Origin: Chromobotia macracanthus
Lineage: Eukaryota; Chordata; Actinopteri; Cypriniformes; Botiidae
Direction: 5' to 3'
Assembly (NCBI GenBank): GCA_036877525.1
Contig: JAZGTH010000010.1
Coordinates: 13,903,501 to 13,967,500, forward strand
Length of the DNA stretch: 64,000 nt
The first letter of the stretch is position 1; the number at the start of each line of letters is the position of its first letter. Of this stretch, positions 21,887 through 31,497 are shown in pieces. Position numbers and translations under genes: made by a program. The notes below the pieces were generated by a model. It was not told the DNA's origin, did no database searches, and worked only from the letters and a program-made list of their open reading frames with translations.

Positions 21887-23488
21887 TCCTTTATATTTCT
21901 CCGGCAAGACCAACTGGGTGCGGATGGAAGTGATTCGGCAGAGGATGCCATCCTGATTAATGGCAAGTTTTCCCCATTCACGAAACAGGCATTTTGTTTT
22001 TGAGCTGTATGTTTTGAGCCGTTTCACTTTTGGTTTTGTTCCCGACAGCTTGCACTCATATACAGGACTGATTTCATGGTCATTCATTTGAGCCTCTTTG
22101 ATTTCATTTACGGACAACGGAGTTACTGTCGTAGCTGCTGGACGCTTTCCAATAGATGAACAGTTGGTCGAGAGGGACCATGGGATGCTGGGTCCTTCTT
22201 GAGCTTCTACAGCTTGAATGGCTGCACCTATCACATCTGACAACAACTCCTCAGAGCACTCCTTCATCATAGTTCCCATGTCAAGGGGCAACCGAGACAG
22301 CGTATCAGCGTCTATATTTTCACGGCCTGGACGATATCTGATTGTGAAGTGGAAATCTGCCAATTCAGCCACCCACCTGCACCCTGTAGCATTCAATTTG
22401 GCAGTTGACAGGACATACGTAAGAGGATTGTTGTCACTATATACAGTAAAAGTTGGAGCATAATACAAATAGTCACGGAACTTTTTGGTGATTGACCACT
22501 TCAAAGCAAGAAATTCAAGCTTGCCTGAGTGTAGGTGGAAGTTTTTCTCAGCAGCAGATAGAGTACGGGATCCATAAGCAATTACGCGAAGTTTCTCATT
22601 TTGCTTCTGATATAATACTGCACCTAAACCTTGAGCTGATGCATCTGTGTGCAGTATAAAAGGCTGTGTAAAGTCAGGAAAAGCTAATACAGTGGGCTGG
22701 AGTAAATGGTCAATTAGTTGTTCAAGAGTGCTCTGATGTTGTTCAGTCCAGGTAATTGACTTACTCGATGGAACACCAGATTTTGTGCACTTCATTTTTG
22801 AGCGTCTCTGGCCATTTTTCAGGTGAGCATTATCTTCTGGAATACTTTTTAGTAGGTCATACAAAGGGCTAGCTATGCGCGAGAAATCTTTGATGTACTG
22901 TCTGTAGTAGCCAACTAGACCAAGAATTTTCCTCAGCTCACCAATATTCTTTGGATGTTTGTCTTTCAGGGATCTGACAGCTTCGGTATCTGCGGGATCA
23001 ACTTTACTTCCCTCTGCAGAGATTATTCTACCCAGGTAACGAACTTCAGGTTTGAAAAATTCACACTTACTCGGCTTGAGTTTGATTCCATGTTGCCTAA
23101 GCCGCTGCAGCACTTCCCTTACATCTTGGACATGGTTCTCAAAAGTCTTACTAAACACCAATGTGTCATCGAGGTATGGGATGCAGATCTCATCTCGCAA
23201 GCCTTCTAGGCACTCTTCCATACATCTCTGGAAGGCTGCAGGTGCGTTCATCAACCCAAAGGGAATTCGCACCCATTCAAATAGGCCCCAGGGTGTCACA
23301 AAAGCCGTTAGGTGCTTACTTTCCTTTGACATGAACCCTTGGTGGTAGGCTTTCCCTTGATCTAATGAAGAAAACCAGGAATTACCACCAAGGCTGTCCA
23401 TAATGTCCTGCACCCTTGGAATTGGCTGTCTGTCTGGGTGAGTCTTTCTGTTGAGGTCCCTATAATCGACACAAACGGAGGCTGCCAT
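21887..23488 (-). pseudogene. Gypsy: reverse transcriptase fingers/palm and RNase H
   Basis: A continuous ~534-codon frame. It begins inside RT just before CVDYRDLNRKT, continues PRVQDIMDSLGGNSWFSSLD, GLMNAPAAFQR and the catalytic YLDD (23165-23176), then the connection and RNase H (ILHTDASAQGLGAVLYQKQ, YSDNNPLTYV, HFTIRYRPGRENIDADTLSR). It ends after VLPEKYKGA, the start of the integrase HHCC region. The frame upstream (23460-24437) overlaps it in another phase: a small indel near 23475 separates the LRLC and VDYRD motifs. Confidence 0.92.
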
Positions 23489-24437
23489 CTTTCTTTCTCA
23501 CGCACACTATTGGGGATGAGTATGATGAGTTTGATTTTTCAATCCAGCCTTGTGCTATGAGGTCATGTAAGTATTGTTTCATCTCACAATACAAAGGCTT
23601 TGGCACGGACATGTACGTGCGATTAACTGGCTCGTCATCTTTAAGTGAAATACTCAGCTGCAAATTTCTGATACACCCAATGTCATTGTCTGACTTGGAA
23701 AATGACTGGCACTCTTCTCTCAACATTTTCTGTACTACCTGTCTCTGGTGTTTACTCAGATGGCTGATATCGACTGGTGGGTCCCACTCCTCATCAGTAT
23801 TGGTACTATCGAGACAGTTATCTGCAGCCTGGATGTGAAATACCCCAGTGGCGGTAAGGTTTGCTGGCACCTCAAACATACTAGCAGGGAAGACATTCTT
23901 GACCAGCTGTACTGTACCGATCGAAGTCTGGCCCATCAGAGTGACTTCATGATCCGTGTCATTGTATACTTCAATTGTGATGTTTGTTGGAGCCCCTCGT
24001 TTTAGCCTTACTAAACTTTCTGTGAATTCAAGCCCATCTGTCCAGCAGGGATTCACATCAGGTTCAAAAATGAGCACGCTGTCTTCTTTAACTGGCTGCA
24101 TGTACACTCGGCAAGAGACCTGCATAATGCTACGTTTGGGGACATTTACATTCCCTTTCATATTCTTTACTGTGTATTCACATGAGCTCTGTGCACTGAC
24201 AAGTTTGATGAATGTCTGGACTTTGCTCCTCTTTAGGCTGGGGAATGCGGCTTTCACAGTTTTCTCAAGCATGTTGTTGTTCACAGTGCTTGGCTGGACT
24301 TGTTTAATGGAGTTCACTATTTGTTCTATCACATTGAACCCTATGATAGGGTGAGAGAGGTTTTGACCCCTTGCTACAAGCATGGGAATGACCAGTTCAG
24401 TATGGTGGGATGTCGGTGACACTAGTCTGAAAGTCAC
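23460..24437 (-). pseudogene. Gypsy: protease C-terminus, linker and RT N-terminus
   Basis: 325 codons. The start (ELVIPMLVARGQNLSHP, IIGFNVIEQIV) is the second half of the retropepsin fold with its ILG-like IIGFN. The middle contains a linker with cysteines and a hydrophobic MGQTSIGTVQLV motif. The end (DLIAQGWIEKSNSSYSSPIV, then RKKDGSLRLC) is the RT N-terminal domain. The frame leaves the true one at RLC, next to the following frame. Confidence 0.88.
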
Positions 24438-24700
24438 TGAAAGTCAACATATGCTATGAAGGGCATATCCATACCATTGGCTGCAATGAGGTTCAAAGTA
24501 CTTGAAGCCTCAAGTATGTTGGAAACATCTCTCAATGGGACATCTGATAAATATTCTTGTTTCCACAATTCATCAATGACACATACCTGAGAGCCCGTAT
24601 CCCACAGTGCTTGAACTCTATGGCCATGCAGGTAACATTCAATGAGGCACTGCCTTCCAGCTAGTGATGTCACAGGGGAATGTTGATTTACTTGGATGCT
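24434..24700 (-). pseudogene. Gypsy: aspartic protease active-site half
   Basis: Contains ALWDTGSQVCVIDELW, with the retropepsin DTGS catalytic triad, and AANGMDMPFIAYVDFQ. It is cut off by TGA next to a perfect 10-bp tandem duplication (ctgaaagtca twice, 24427-24446). Upstream it is in the same frame as the MYND segment, separated by one TGA (24701-24703). Confidence 0.88.
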
Positions 24701-24703
24701 TCA

Positions 24704-24960
24704 GGAAGCATAGTCACTCATGGCCAGGTAGGAATTTGTCACTGGTATTGGTGAGTTGTTACAAGTTTGTTTGTGTTCAGCCCAATGGTGAGTTTGGCAG
24801 GTTTTAGAACAATACAGTACCTTCTTACATCTTGAACACTGCTTCATTTGTCTCTCTGTTTTTGCACAGGCTGCACATTTTTGGGACTGGTCAGTGGATC
24901 TGGTTACTCCCTGTCCCGCGGAAGTAACCGCTCTCCATTTAAAGCACCTTCTCTTGAGGG
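24704..24960 (-). pseudogene. Gypsy: MYND-type zinc finger
   Basis: Residues KCAACAKTERQMKQC, SRCKKVLYCSKTCQ and HHWAEHKQTC (24761-24877) give C-x2-C, C-x2-C, YCS-x2-C, HW-x2-H-x3-C, the full MYND pattern. MYND fingers are protein-interaction modules of chromatin and signalling proteins and are not part of the standard gypsy Gag-Pol. It lies between the CCHC knuckle and the protease, in frame with the protease apart from one TGA, and one frame off the knuckle. Read as part of the retroelement polyprotein, possibly an acquired host domain. Confidence 0.8.
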
Positions 24961-25284
24961 TTTAATGCCACGAATTCTGCATCCCGCTTGGAAGTGCTCG
25001 CCACTGCCACATCTGAAACAATGCATGCATCGGTCCTCTGTTCTTTGCTGTTGACAACTGAAGCACTTTCTTGCTTGGGAACAAGTAGGGGGTATATAGT
25101 ATTGTCAGGGCATATACTGGGGTTGAAACTGAGTATTTACTCTCATTTGGTTGGTTGTCGGTGATGGCCAATATGGCTGCACTTGACACTGAACCATTTC
25201 TTTTTCAGGGAGCCCCAGCGCAGGAACAGGATATTGTGGTGAGTTGAAAGCTGGTCGCTGCAAAGATTCTCTGATGTGAGCTAT
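24961..25284 (-). pseudogene. Gypsy: nucleocapsid with CCHC zinc knuckle
   Basis: In a frame shifted from gag the residues continue AEIAHIRESLQRP, a Pro/Gln-rich stretch, KCFSCQQQ and CFRCGSGEHFQAGC (24979-25020), a CX2CX4HX4C knuckle. An in-frame TGA is at 25105-25107, and the frame ends at TAA shortly after the knuckle. The shift relative to gag is at about 25284. Confidence 0.82.
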
Positions 25285-26474
25285 TTCAGCAGAGTGGTTT
25301 TGAGTGAAGCTACATCAGTTCTCAGTTCTTTTAGCTCAGTCAGCACGTTGGAAGATGATTTTGGAACACTTTGAACTGCACTGAGTTTCTTATCAGTGGT
25401 TTCTCCATTCGACTGAACGGCGTGGACGATGGTTGTTGCATGCTGGACACTGGTTTTCCTTTTCTTTTGTCTTTCTACCTCATTGGCACAAGCAATGTTT
25501 AATTTCTCCAACAGGGTCTCATCTGTGGTTTTCGTGTCAAGGAGGAAGGGCTGCATGTCTACTTTAATGCTGTCACTTAGGAGACCGGTGAGTATTGTAT
25601 GTAAGAACATACTTTGGACTAATGCTGGGTCATATTTGAGGCCTGATTCTGCTTCTTGCGATGCAAACAAGATTTTCTGGCGCAGATCAAGGACACGCAT
25701 CAGGAAATTCTGTGGTGTCTCTTTGTTACCTTGGCATTCAGAGGTGAGGTGTTTATAAAGTTCGGTTGCACTTTTTTCTTGGAAGTGAGAGCGCAGAACT
25801 CGTCTGAGTGTAGGCAGAGTCAAGTTTGGTTTTCCTTCTAAATAACTCTGTAGCTGTAAACCTGGAGAAATGGCATGAATTACTGCATCAACAATCTCAC
25901 ACTCTGGATAACCTCTGCTCAGACCATTCTCAATCTGGTGTGCCAAACTTGAAAAGGTTAATTTCTCTTTTTGACCTGGGTCACCAATTTGTCCAGAAAT
26001 TTTGAAATCTTTGCGCCAGAGTGGACTTGACTGTGAAACATTCATTGAATGCTGGTGCTGGGCAGCAGGTGATAGTTGAGGTGAGACAATGCTTTGTTTT
26101 GCATTCACATCTTCCAATTGTTGAATTTCACTCAATTGTTGTTTCATTGCATTTTTTAGCTCATCTAACTCTCTTTGTAATTTATCTCTTTCAGTAACTT
26201 CGCTTTGGCCTGTTGTCTCATTTTCAGTTACTGCATTCAATTCTATAACTTTATCTCGCAGCCTTAACAGTGTGGACATACCGCCATCTTCTAGCTCTGT
26301 TACGTCTTCAAGATGTTTGAGAATGTGAGAGATCAAGGACATGCGAGATTTAGTTAAAATCTCACGATCTGCCACATTCAGGAACTCACAAACACTTAGA
26401 AGCATATCTCTGGATAGGGAATTCAGCATGGCAATAACCTCAAGTTGCATTTCCTTGAGCACTGTTGTCTCCAT
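25281..26474 (-). CDS. Gypsy Gag: N-terminal coiled coil and capsid
   Basis: 397 codons from ATG. The N-terminal ~90 residues are helical, followed by a coiled coil (KLQRELDELKNAMKQQL), a short Ser/Gln linker, then a capsid-like region: KISGQIGDPGQKEKLTFSSL, GYPECEIVDAVIHAISPG, LRRVLRSHFQEKSATELY and TPQNFLMRVLDLRQKI, the latter resembling the major homology region of Ty3/gypsy capsids. The C-terminus runs into TAG after one frame slip; the knuckle follows in another frame. This is the longest undamaged gag part. It is retroelement, not host, coding sequence. Confidence 0.85.
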   Translation of the reverse strand: METTVLKEMQLEVIAMLNSLSRDMLLSVCEFLNVADREILTKSRMSLISHILKHLEDVTELEDGGMSTLLRLRDKVIELNAVTENETTGQSEVTERDKLQRELDELKNAMKQQLSEIQQLEDVNAKQSIVSPQLSPAAQHQHSMNVSQSSPLWRKDFKISGQIGDPGQKEKLTFSSLAHQIENGLSRGYPECEIVDAVIHAISPGLQLQSYLEGKPNLTLPTLRRVLRSHFQEKSATELYKHLTSECQGNKETPQNFLMRVLDLRQKILFASQEAESGLKYDPALVQSMFLHTILTGLLSDSIKVDMQPFLLDTKTTDETLLEKLNIACANEVERQKKRKTSVQHATTIVHAVQSNGETTDKKLSAVQSVPKSSSNVLTELKELRTDVASLKTTLLK

Positions 26475-26705
26475 TTTGACACTAAGGTGGACCTCTTCAC
26501 TGAGTAGTGGCTTACTTGAGACTGACTGAACTCGCCTGTTTCACCTGACAATCTCTGTGGCCTCAGATGTACAGTCCTTTGTCTCTTTCTTGCCTTTACT
26601 GCAGGAACTCTTTCCACTTCACTGTCGGACTGGGTTGTTTTAGGGAATGTACTGCATCAGAAGCCATCTGCCAGGTAAGTGACAACCGCCCTCCGAAGAG
26701 TCCAT

Positions 26706-26721
26706 CCCAGCGGTGCCTCCA
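26706..26721 (-). promoter_or_regulatory. Primer binding site, tRNA-Thr(AGT) type
   Basis: Plus strand cccagcggtgcctcca, three bases inside the LTR edge. On the element's strand it reads TGGAGGCACCGCTGGG, complementary to the 3' end (with CCA) of vertebrate tRNA-Thr-AGT as I recall it, over all 16 bases. Confidence 0.8.
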
Positions 26722-26724
26722 AAA

Positions 26725-27559
26725 TGTTATACCCCTGGTAAAGGGGAGAGAATTAATCAGACACAATCTACGATGCTTCTTCACTGCGAGCTTTATGCGT
26801 AATTTAATCTCTTCTCACAGCAATTAACAATAAACAACTTTTTAAAACAGCGTTGTTTGCATTTTTCTTCATCCACAGTCAATAACGTAAGCAGTCAATG
26901 AGATAGAAACTTTAGTTAATTATAAATCAACATTACCTCAATTAATTGCTTCATAACTTACATTACATTACTTTAATAACATTTCAGAATTATCTGAAAA
27001 CATAGTTATTCTTTTTAGAAAGATATGCATGTATAAACTAGTACAAACAATGTCCTTTCCCCGTACTTAATATCTCTATGAAATGCTTAGATATCTTCAA
27101 ACATTATGTAAATAAAACAACGAACACTAGCAAACACAACCAAATGCCGCTACATGCATATAATCCAATCATGCACGACTCCTGAAACACTAAAACATTA
27201 ATTCACAAACATCCTAATGCATAATGAAAAGGTATACCTGGTAAAGGGGAGAGAATTAATCAGACACAATGTACGATGCTTCTTCACTGCGAGCTTTATG
27301 CGTAATGGAGAAACATCGCGCGTTCTCCCCCTCGTGTTTGACAAGGCACAAGCAATCGATCGCTCACCTTTGTAGACTGAACCAATTGATCACAGACTAA
27401 ACCCCCACCACTTAAACAACAATTACATTTGATGAACCTTTTTTTATAAAAATGGATTCAAAACATAACCTGAATAGAATTCTTTTGCATGCTTTTTCTT
27501 TTTACAGATTTATGAATTTTGCAATATAATTATATATGCATATATTTCAATCTGTCACA
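26725..27559 (-). repeat. 5' LTR of the gypsy element, long form with internal repeat
   Basis: On the plus strand it starts TGTTATACCCC next to the primer site and ends CTGTCACA. The first ~78 bp (26725-26802, up to gcgtaat) are repeated, slightly altered, at 27232-27306, and from there on the sequence equals the short LTR. The ~430 bp in between (26803-27231) are absent from the 3' LTR. So the short LTR looks like the long one after recombination between the two internal copies, or the long one has gained a segment. Confidence 0.75.
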
Positions 27560-28000
27560 TTAGCATGTTTTAACATGATGCTAGCATGATAAATATACTA
27601 AAATATGGTTCATTTGTGATGTTATGAAGTTGATAGAGTGCTCTAAATGGTTGCTAGGATTGCTAGGGTTGGCTAGGAAGTTGCCAGAGCAAAACCTGAC
27701 GCCCGCTGACAGCCCAAGCCAAAAAAGCCAACACACACCTCTTTACAATGTTCTAATGCTGCGATATTGCTTATTCTTTTTTTACATGGTTGCTAGGGTA
27801 CCGAAAATGGTTGCTAAGCTGTAGCTAGACAGTTAACATAGTAAAACTAATTGACAGGTGTGTGTCTGAATTAAAGGAGCCAACTCCCATGTCTCTGTGA
27901 TATTCTGGTGCTGAGATATGGCTAATTCATGTTGGTTGCTAGTGTACTCAAAATGGTCGCCAGGGTTGACTATAAAGTTAACTATAACCCCTCATTCATG
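27560..28000. repeat. Right half of the repeat interrupted by the gypsy element
   Basis: Resumes with ttagcatgttttaacatg directly after the LTR and continues with tggttgctaggattgctagg and gagccaactcccatgtctc. The complement of this block, in the same order, is found at 39990-40665 (cctagcaacc, gacatgggagttgg, acagttaac/gttaactgt). Confidence 0.75.
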
Positions 28001-28384
28001 GGTCTACGACAAACAGTGCGGTACAAGTTACATACCGAAGTTTTGTCCAGATAAGGATAAAGGAGGAATTATACAAGAGAGTAATAGTGATGCTTTGCAC
28101 CACTAATTATTTCACTGGACTAATAAAAGCTATTTCATGGTATTGTACATGATAGTGACTGCCATGTTAGGAACACTATTATCTGGCACTTTCACTTAGA
28201 CTTAATATAATCATGAGTGACAAATATGTACATATTTTGTACAGGTGCGTACATGTAAGTATGATATATGCAAATTGTTTGTGCCTGTCCCACTCATGTG
28301 CCAGCCTTTGCCTGGCTCTAATGGCTGACGACTGAAGTTTCTGAGCGTATTAAGGGACACAAAGACCCCAAAGACCTTGAAAAA
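28001..28384. other. No recognisable feature
   Basis: Single-copy-looking DNA between repeats, ending in the boundary of the gggccc-tailed repeat. Short open frames only. Confidence 0.4.
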
Positions 28385-28500
28385 GAAAAATTCTAAAGAA
28401 AACAATAGGGCCCTTCGCACTTTCAGTGCTTGGGCCCTAATAATCCTAAGGAAAACAATAGGGCTCTTTGCACTTTCAGTGCTTGGGCCTTATATTAACA
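28385..28500. repeat. Two tandem copies of a repeat terminus
   Basis: The word gaaaacaatagggc, then c(t)tt.gcactttcagtgcttgggcc, occurs twice in tandem (about 28398-28440 and 28452-28494), separated by taataatccta. The inverted gggccc/gggccc ends give each unit a hairpin. This end sequence is common in fish genomes. A third, diverged copy (cctgtcacattttcagtgcttggaccc) is at 29117-29150. Confidence 0.7.
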
Positions 28501-28545
28501 TTTAGTAATTTGGCAGATACTTTTGTCCAAAGCGACTTACAAAAG
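28496..28545 (-). repeat. SINE/LINE tail on the minus strand
   Basis: catttagtaatttggcagatacttttgtccaaagcgacttacaa, the complement of the conserved fish SINE tail (aagtcgctttggataaaagcgtctgctaaatg). The head of this copy is not clear. A plus-strand, complete relative is at 47341-47495. Confidence 0.7.
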
Positions 28546-28779
28546 GACAAGAGCATTGAACATTTTGCCTTGCGAGCTGACAAGCCGAGTCTACATAGCT
28601 ACATTTACAAGCGGACATTGTATTCTGCTACTAGAGACAGAATGAACTAGAGACAAGGAGATTTTTTTTTGAGGATAGGATAGAGCATTAGGGATTAGTC
28701 AGGTGTCTGCGAAACAGGTGCGTTTTGAGTTATGTGATGGTCTCAGCGGATTGGGTGGAGGTACATGTAGCCAGTGGAG

Positions 28780-29155
28780 TAAGGCCTTAATAATCCTATG
28801 AAAAAATATAGCTGCAAGCTGCGATGAAGAGCCCAAAAACTATGGCACTATAACCACCTGGTTCTTCACAGTCAACGATGCATGGTTGTCATAGTCCTCA
28901 ATTATTTTTGAAGTGAAATGCCTATTTTAAAGTCTGTTTTATGTAAGTCTGTTGTAAGGGACACATTTCCTGCTGCCAGTTGTTGGCATTATGACTGTGA
29001 CTCACAACAGCCTCATCATTGTGATCAGCCCACAACACCAAACATATTTCCCAAATTTGTAAATCACTAAATGCATGCAGAAGGTATGATACATACATAG
29101 TCATAATAATCCTAAGAAAAGCCTGTCACATTTTCAGTGCTTGGACCCTCATTAA
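28780..29155 (+). repeat. Dispersed repeat, same family as 41500-42302
   Basis: Shares long stretches with the 41.5-kb copy: ctgctgccagttg/ctgctgccagctgg, atgactgtgactcac/aactgtgactcaga, tcattgtgatcagccc, aacaccaaaca.atttccca. Bounded by taataatccta on both sides, like the gggccc-tailed units. No coding frame. Confidence 0.65.
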
Positions 29156-29854
29156 GTTTGCATATCTACATAAAAAATAAATTAAGCATTTAAAATTTTG
29201 CCACTTTTATATTGAATAATTAATGTTGGCTCATTTCACCTACTAACAGTTGCTAGTAGCTAACCAAACTAATTAATGAATTATTAGGAATGAATAATTT
29301 TAACAATAACTGTAGAATAACCCAACACAGAAATGTAGGATTTGCTTGTGATCATTGTATCATTTCACTGAAGAACAAATTCTTATGATCAGCTGACGCC
29401 ATTGCAGTGGATTAGTCTTTCACAATTTACTTACCAGAGCTAGCTACCTTTCATGTTTTTTTATGACAGTGGCAGGTCAGTTCACAACATGCCTTTGTAA
29501 TTATTCTCTTAAAAATAGTTAACTGTTTAAGGTTTTAGAACACTGAAGCTCACCATGTAAAATGGTCTAAATGTATGTTGTCCTCCACAGAGGCATCTTG
29601 CATTTTATGCTGGTTCTGCACAGCAAATAGATACAAACATTTGGTTGTGTATAGGTCCAGCAGAATGAACTAACAAATGTGCACATATTTGGTTACAGAG
29701 GAAGGATTAGGAAGGATTATTTGTTTATTTCCACACCCTACAGGTGGCAAGAGATATATTGCATTTGCATTGTTGTCCTCAAATGTTAGTCAGGGGAAGT
29801 TCAGATGTAGGTCATGTTTATATCTAATGGAGAGCAGTTAATATAAAGATATTT

Positions 29855-30240
29855 AGATCCTGACTCCTTCTAGTCTTGGTTCTTGTTTCGTGGAGTCGGG
29901 ATCTGAGCTCATGCTCTGGGTCCTTGTTTCGTGTGGAAGCACATGGCCTCTGTTTTGTTTACATTCGTCATGTGCTCTCCGGTCGTGCATCTTGGCCCTG
30001 CCCCCTTGTTCTCTTGTCTCGTCAGCGCTCATTTTGCGCATCTGTTCGTCGCTGTCTTTGTGCTATTTAATGCCCCTGTGTTTTCTGTCTTGTGCCGGTT
30101 CGTCTTGCTTCCCATGTGGTTTGCTAGTCTCGTCAAGCTCTACGGTTACTTGGTCCCTGTCTTGCTGTTCTCTCGTGCCGTGTTTTGTCTCCAAGCTTTC
30201 CGGTTTTTGGAGAGCTTTGAGTTTTGTTTGTTAAGCTTGT
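29855..30240 (+). repeat. Dispersed repeat 'R', 5' part
   Basis: Plus-strand copy matching the complement of 14297-14935 from the gatcctgactcc start through cttgtgccggttcgt and on to ttgttaagcttgttctgtt. The 3' part with AATAAAGAC is missing. Open frames of 114-126 codons here are not genes. Confidence 0.72.
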
Positions 30241-30944
30241 TCTGTTATTATTTCAATATGCAGTTCTTTCACAGGAATTCAAGTAGTTCAATGCAGTTCA
30301 AGTCCATTTAAACAATAAAATATATAACAAGAACTTGCGCTGCCCTGTACGAGACTTAATGACATGAGAAAAACAAGTAATAACAGCAACCACTACTCCA
30401 CAAATTAATTTTAAACATCCACCATCAGTAACCATTGGATATGGATGCTTGAGAAGAGTATATTAGAGGTTGCCATTTAACCCCTGACACTGCAAAGTTC
30501 TCAATACTAAGAGACTGATTAACTCTAATTAAAGATGTCTCCAAGGTATTAAAAGGAGTGTGGGAAAGTTGGATAATACCACACCATGATCAGCCAAGAA
30601 CATTAGCATTGCCCCTGACATGCAAACAGGCTTAGCCTTAATTAGTTTTAAAAGGAGATCCATTTTATTATTAGAAGAAAAGCAGCAAAATTTAAATAAA
30701 AAACAAAATTAAAAGGCAAGGTGAGAAACATACAGACAAAGAGTTAAGCAATCAGCCTATTTGGTTGAGTTACAACAGTTCAGGGTCAGGGTCAGATCTT
30801 ACTGTGAAAGATAATGAGGGCTAAAAGGATTAGACTTATTGCTGATATAAATTACACATGATGGTATATTTACAATGTTTACAAAAATTTTTCAATATTT
30901 ACAAAAAACAGCACAATAATACCAGTTACACTATACCACAAAAT
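30241..30944. other. No recognisable feature
   Basis: AT-rich DNA between two copies of repeat 'R', with no recognisable coding or transposon motif. Confidence 0.4.
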
Positions 30945-31345
30945 AGTTTCGCCCCCTCATTCTCTTGTCTCGTCAGCGCTCATTTCGCGCACCTGTTAGT
31001 CGTTTGTCTTTGTGCTATTTAATGCCCTCGTGTTTTCTGTCTTGTGCCTTGGTAATGTGGCTTCTTGCAATTTGCAGTTTTTGTGATTTTTTTGTCTTGC
31101 ACTGTCGTGATCTTGCAACTTTGTAACTTTATTTCTTGTGCTGTGTGTTCTGGGTTTTGGTTCATTTTCTTGCTCTGGTTTTCTTGGAGAGCTTCTTTGT
31201 TCTGTTTGAAGCTTGTGTTTGGTTTTCGTTTTGCTCCCTCGTAGGTTCTTGTTTTGTTTTTGTCAATAAGTTTTTCTGTAGTACATTTCTGTTAAACGCT
31301 GTCTGCGACTGGGTTTGTTTCTCTCGCCCTGACACAAATGTTCAA
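30945..31345 (+). repeat. Dispersed repeat 'R', middle and 3' part
   Basis: Starts at gccccctcattctcttgtctc and reaches the 3' end gttaaacgctgtctgcgactgggt...ccctgacac. It overlaps the preceding copy in family coordinates, so these are two separate insertions or a rearranged pair. Confidence 0.7.
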
Positions 31346-31459
31346 ACTCATTTCACGAAACAGATCTAAATGCCAACTGTGCTGGATTTGTCATGTTCTG
31401 TATTTCCATTTCTATTCATTTTCTGCCCTAATATTGTAGTTCTGTAGATTAAAGGCAAT

Positions 31460-31497
31460 ATGAGCAGCAGGCCTTTTTTTAAAGGCCTGCTGCTCAT
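31460..31497. repeat. 17-bp perfect inverted repeat with T4 loop
   Basis: Arms atgagcagcaggccttt and aaaggcctgctgctcat around tttt. GC-rich stem in AT-rich surroundings; could form a stable hairpin. Confidence 0.85.

Larger units (their letters stand above)
20463..27559 (-). mobile_element. Ty3/gypsy LTR retrotransposon, integrase-deleted
   Basis: A 7.1-kb element read on the minus strand: 5' LTR (26725-27559), primer site (26706-26721), gag (25281-26474), zinc knuckle, MYND finger, protease, reverse transcriptase, RNase H, a remnant after the integrase, a purine-rich tract and the 3' LTR (20463-20790). Both ends read TG...CA and the element is flanked by TTAG on both sides (20459-20462 and 27560-27563), a likely 4-bp target duplication. 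The order PR-RT-RH then integrase C-terminus defines Ty3/gypsy. The integrase zinc and DDE regions are gone, and at least five frame breaks are spread through the coding part, so it is non-autonomous. The LTRs still differ by only a few bases where they align, which points to a recent insertion. Confidence 0.9.

Noticed and set aside
24950..24975. Programmed -1 frameshift between the zinc knuckle and MYND-protease frames
   Set aside because: The frames do overlap with the right direction, but no convincing slippery heptamer plus structure is seen, and the element has several other random frame breaks, so decay is the simpler reading.
28385..28500. CRISPR-like pair of repeats
   Set aside because: Two tandem units in a vertebrate genome with no regular spacers; they are ends of a common dispersed element.
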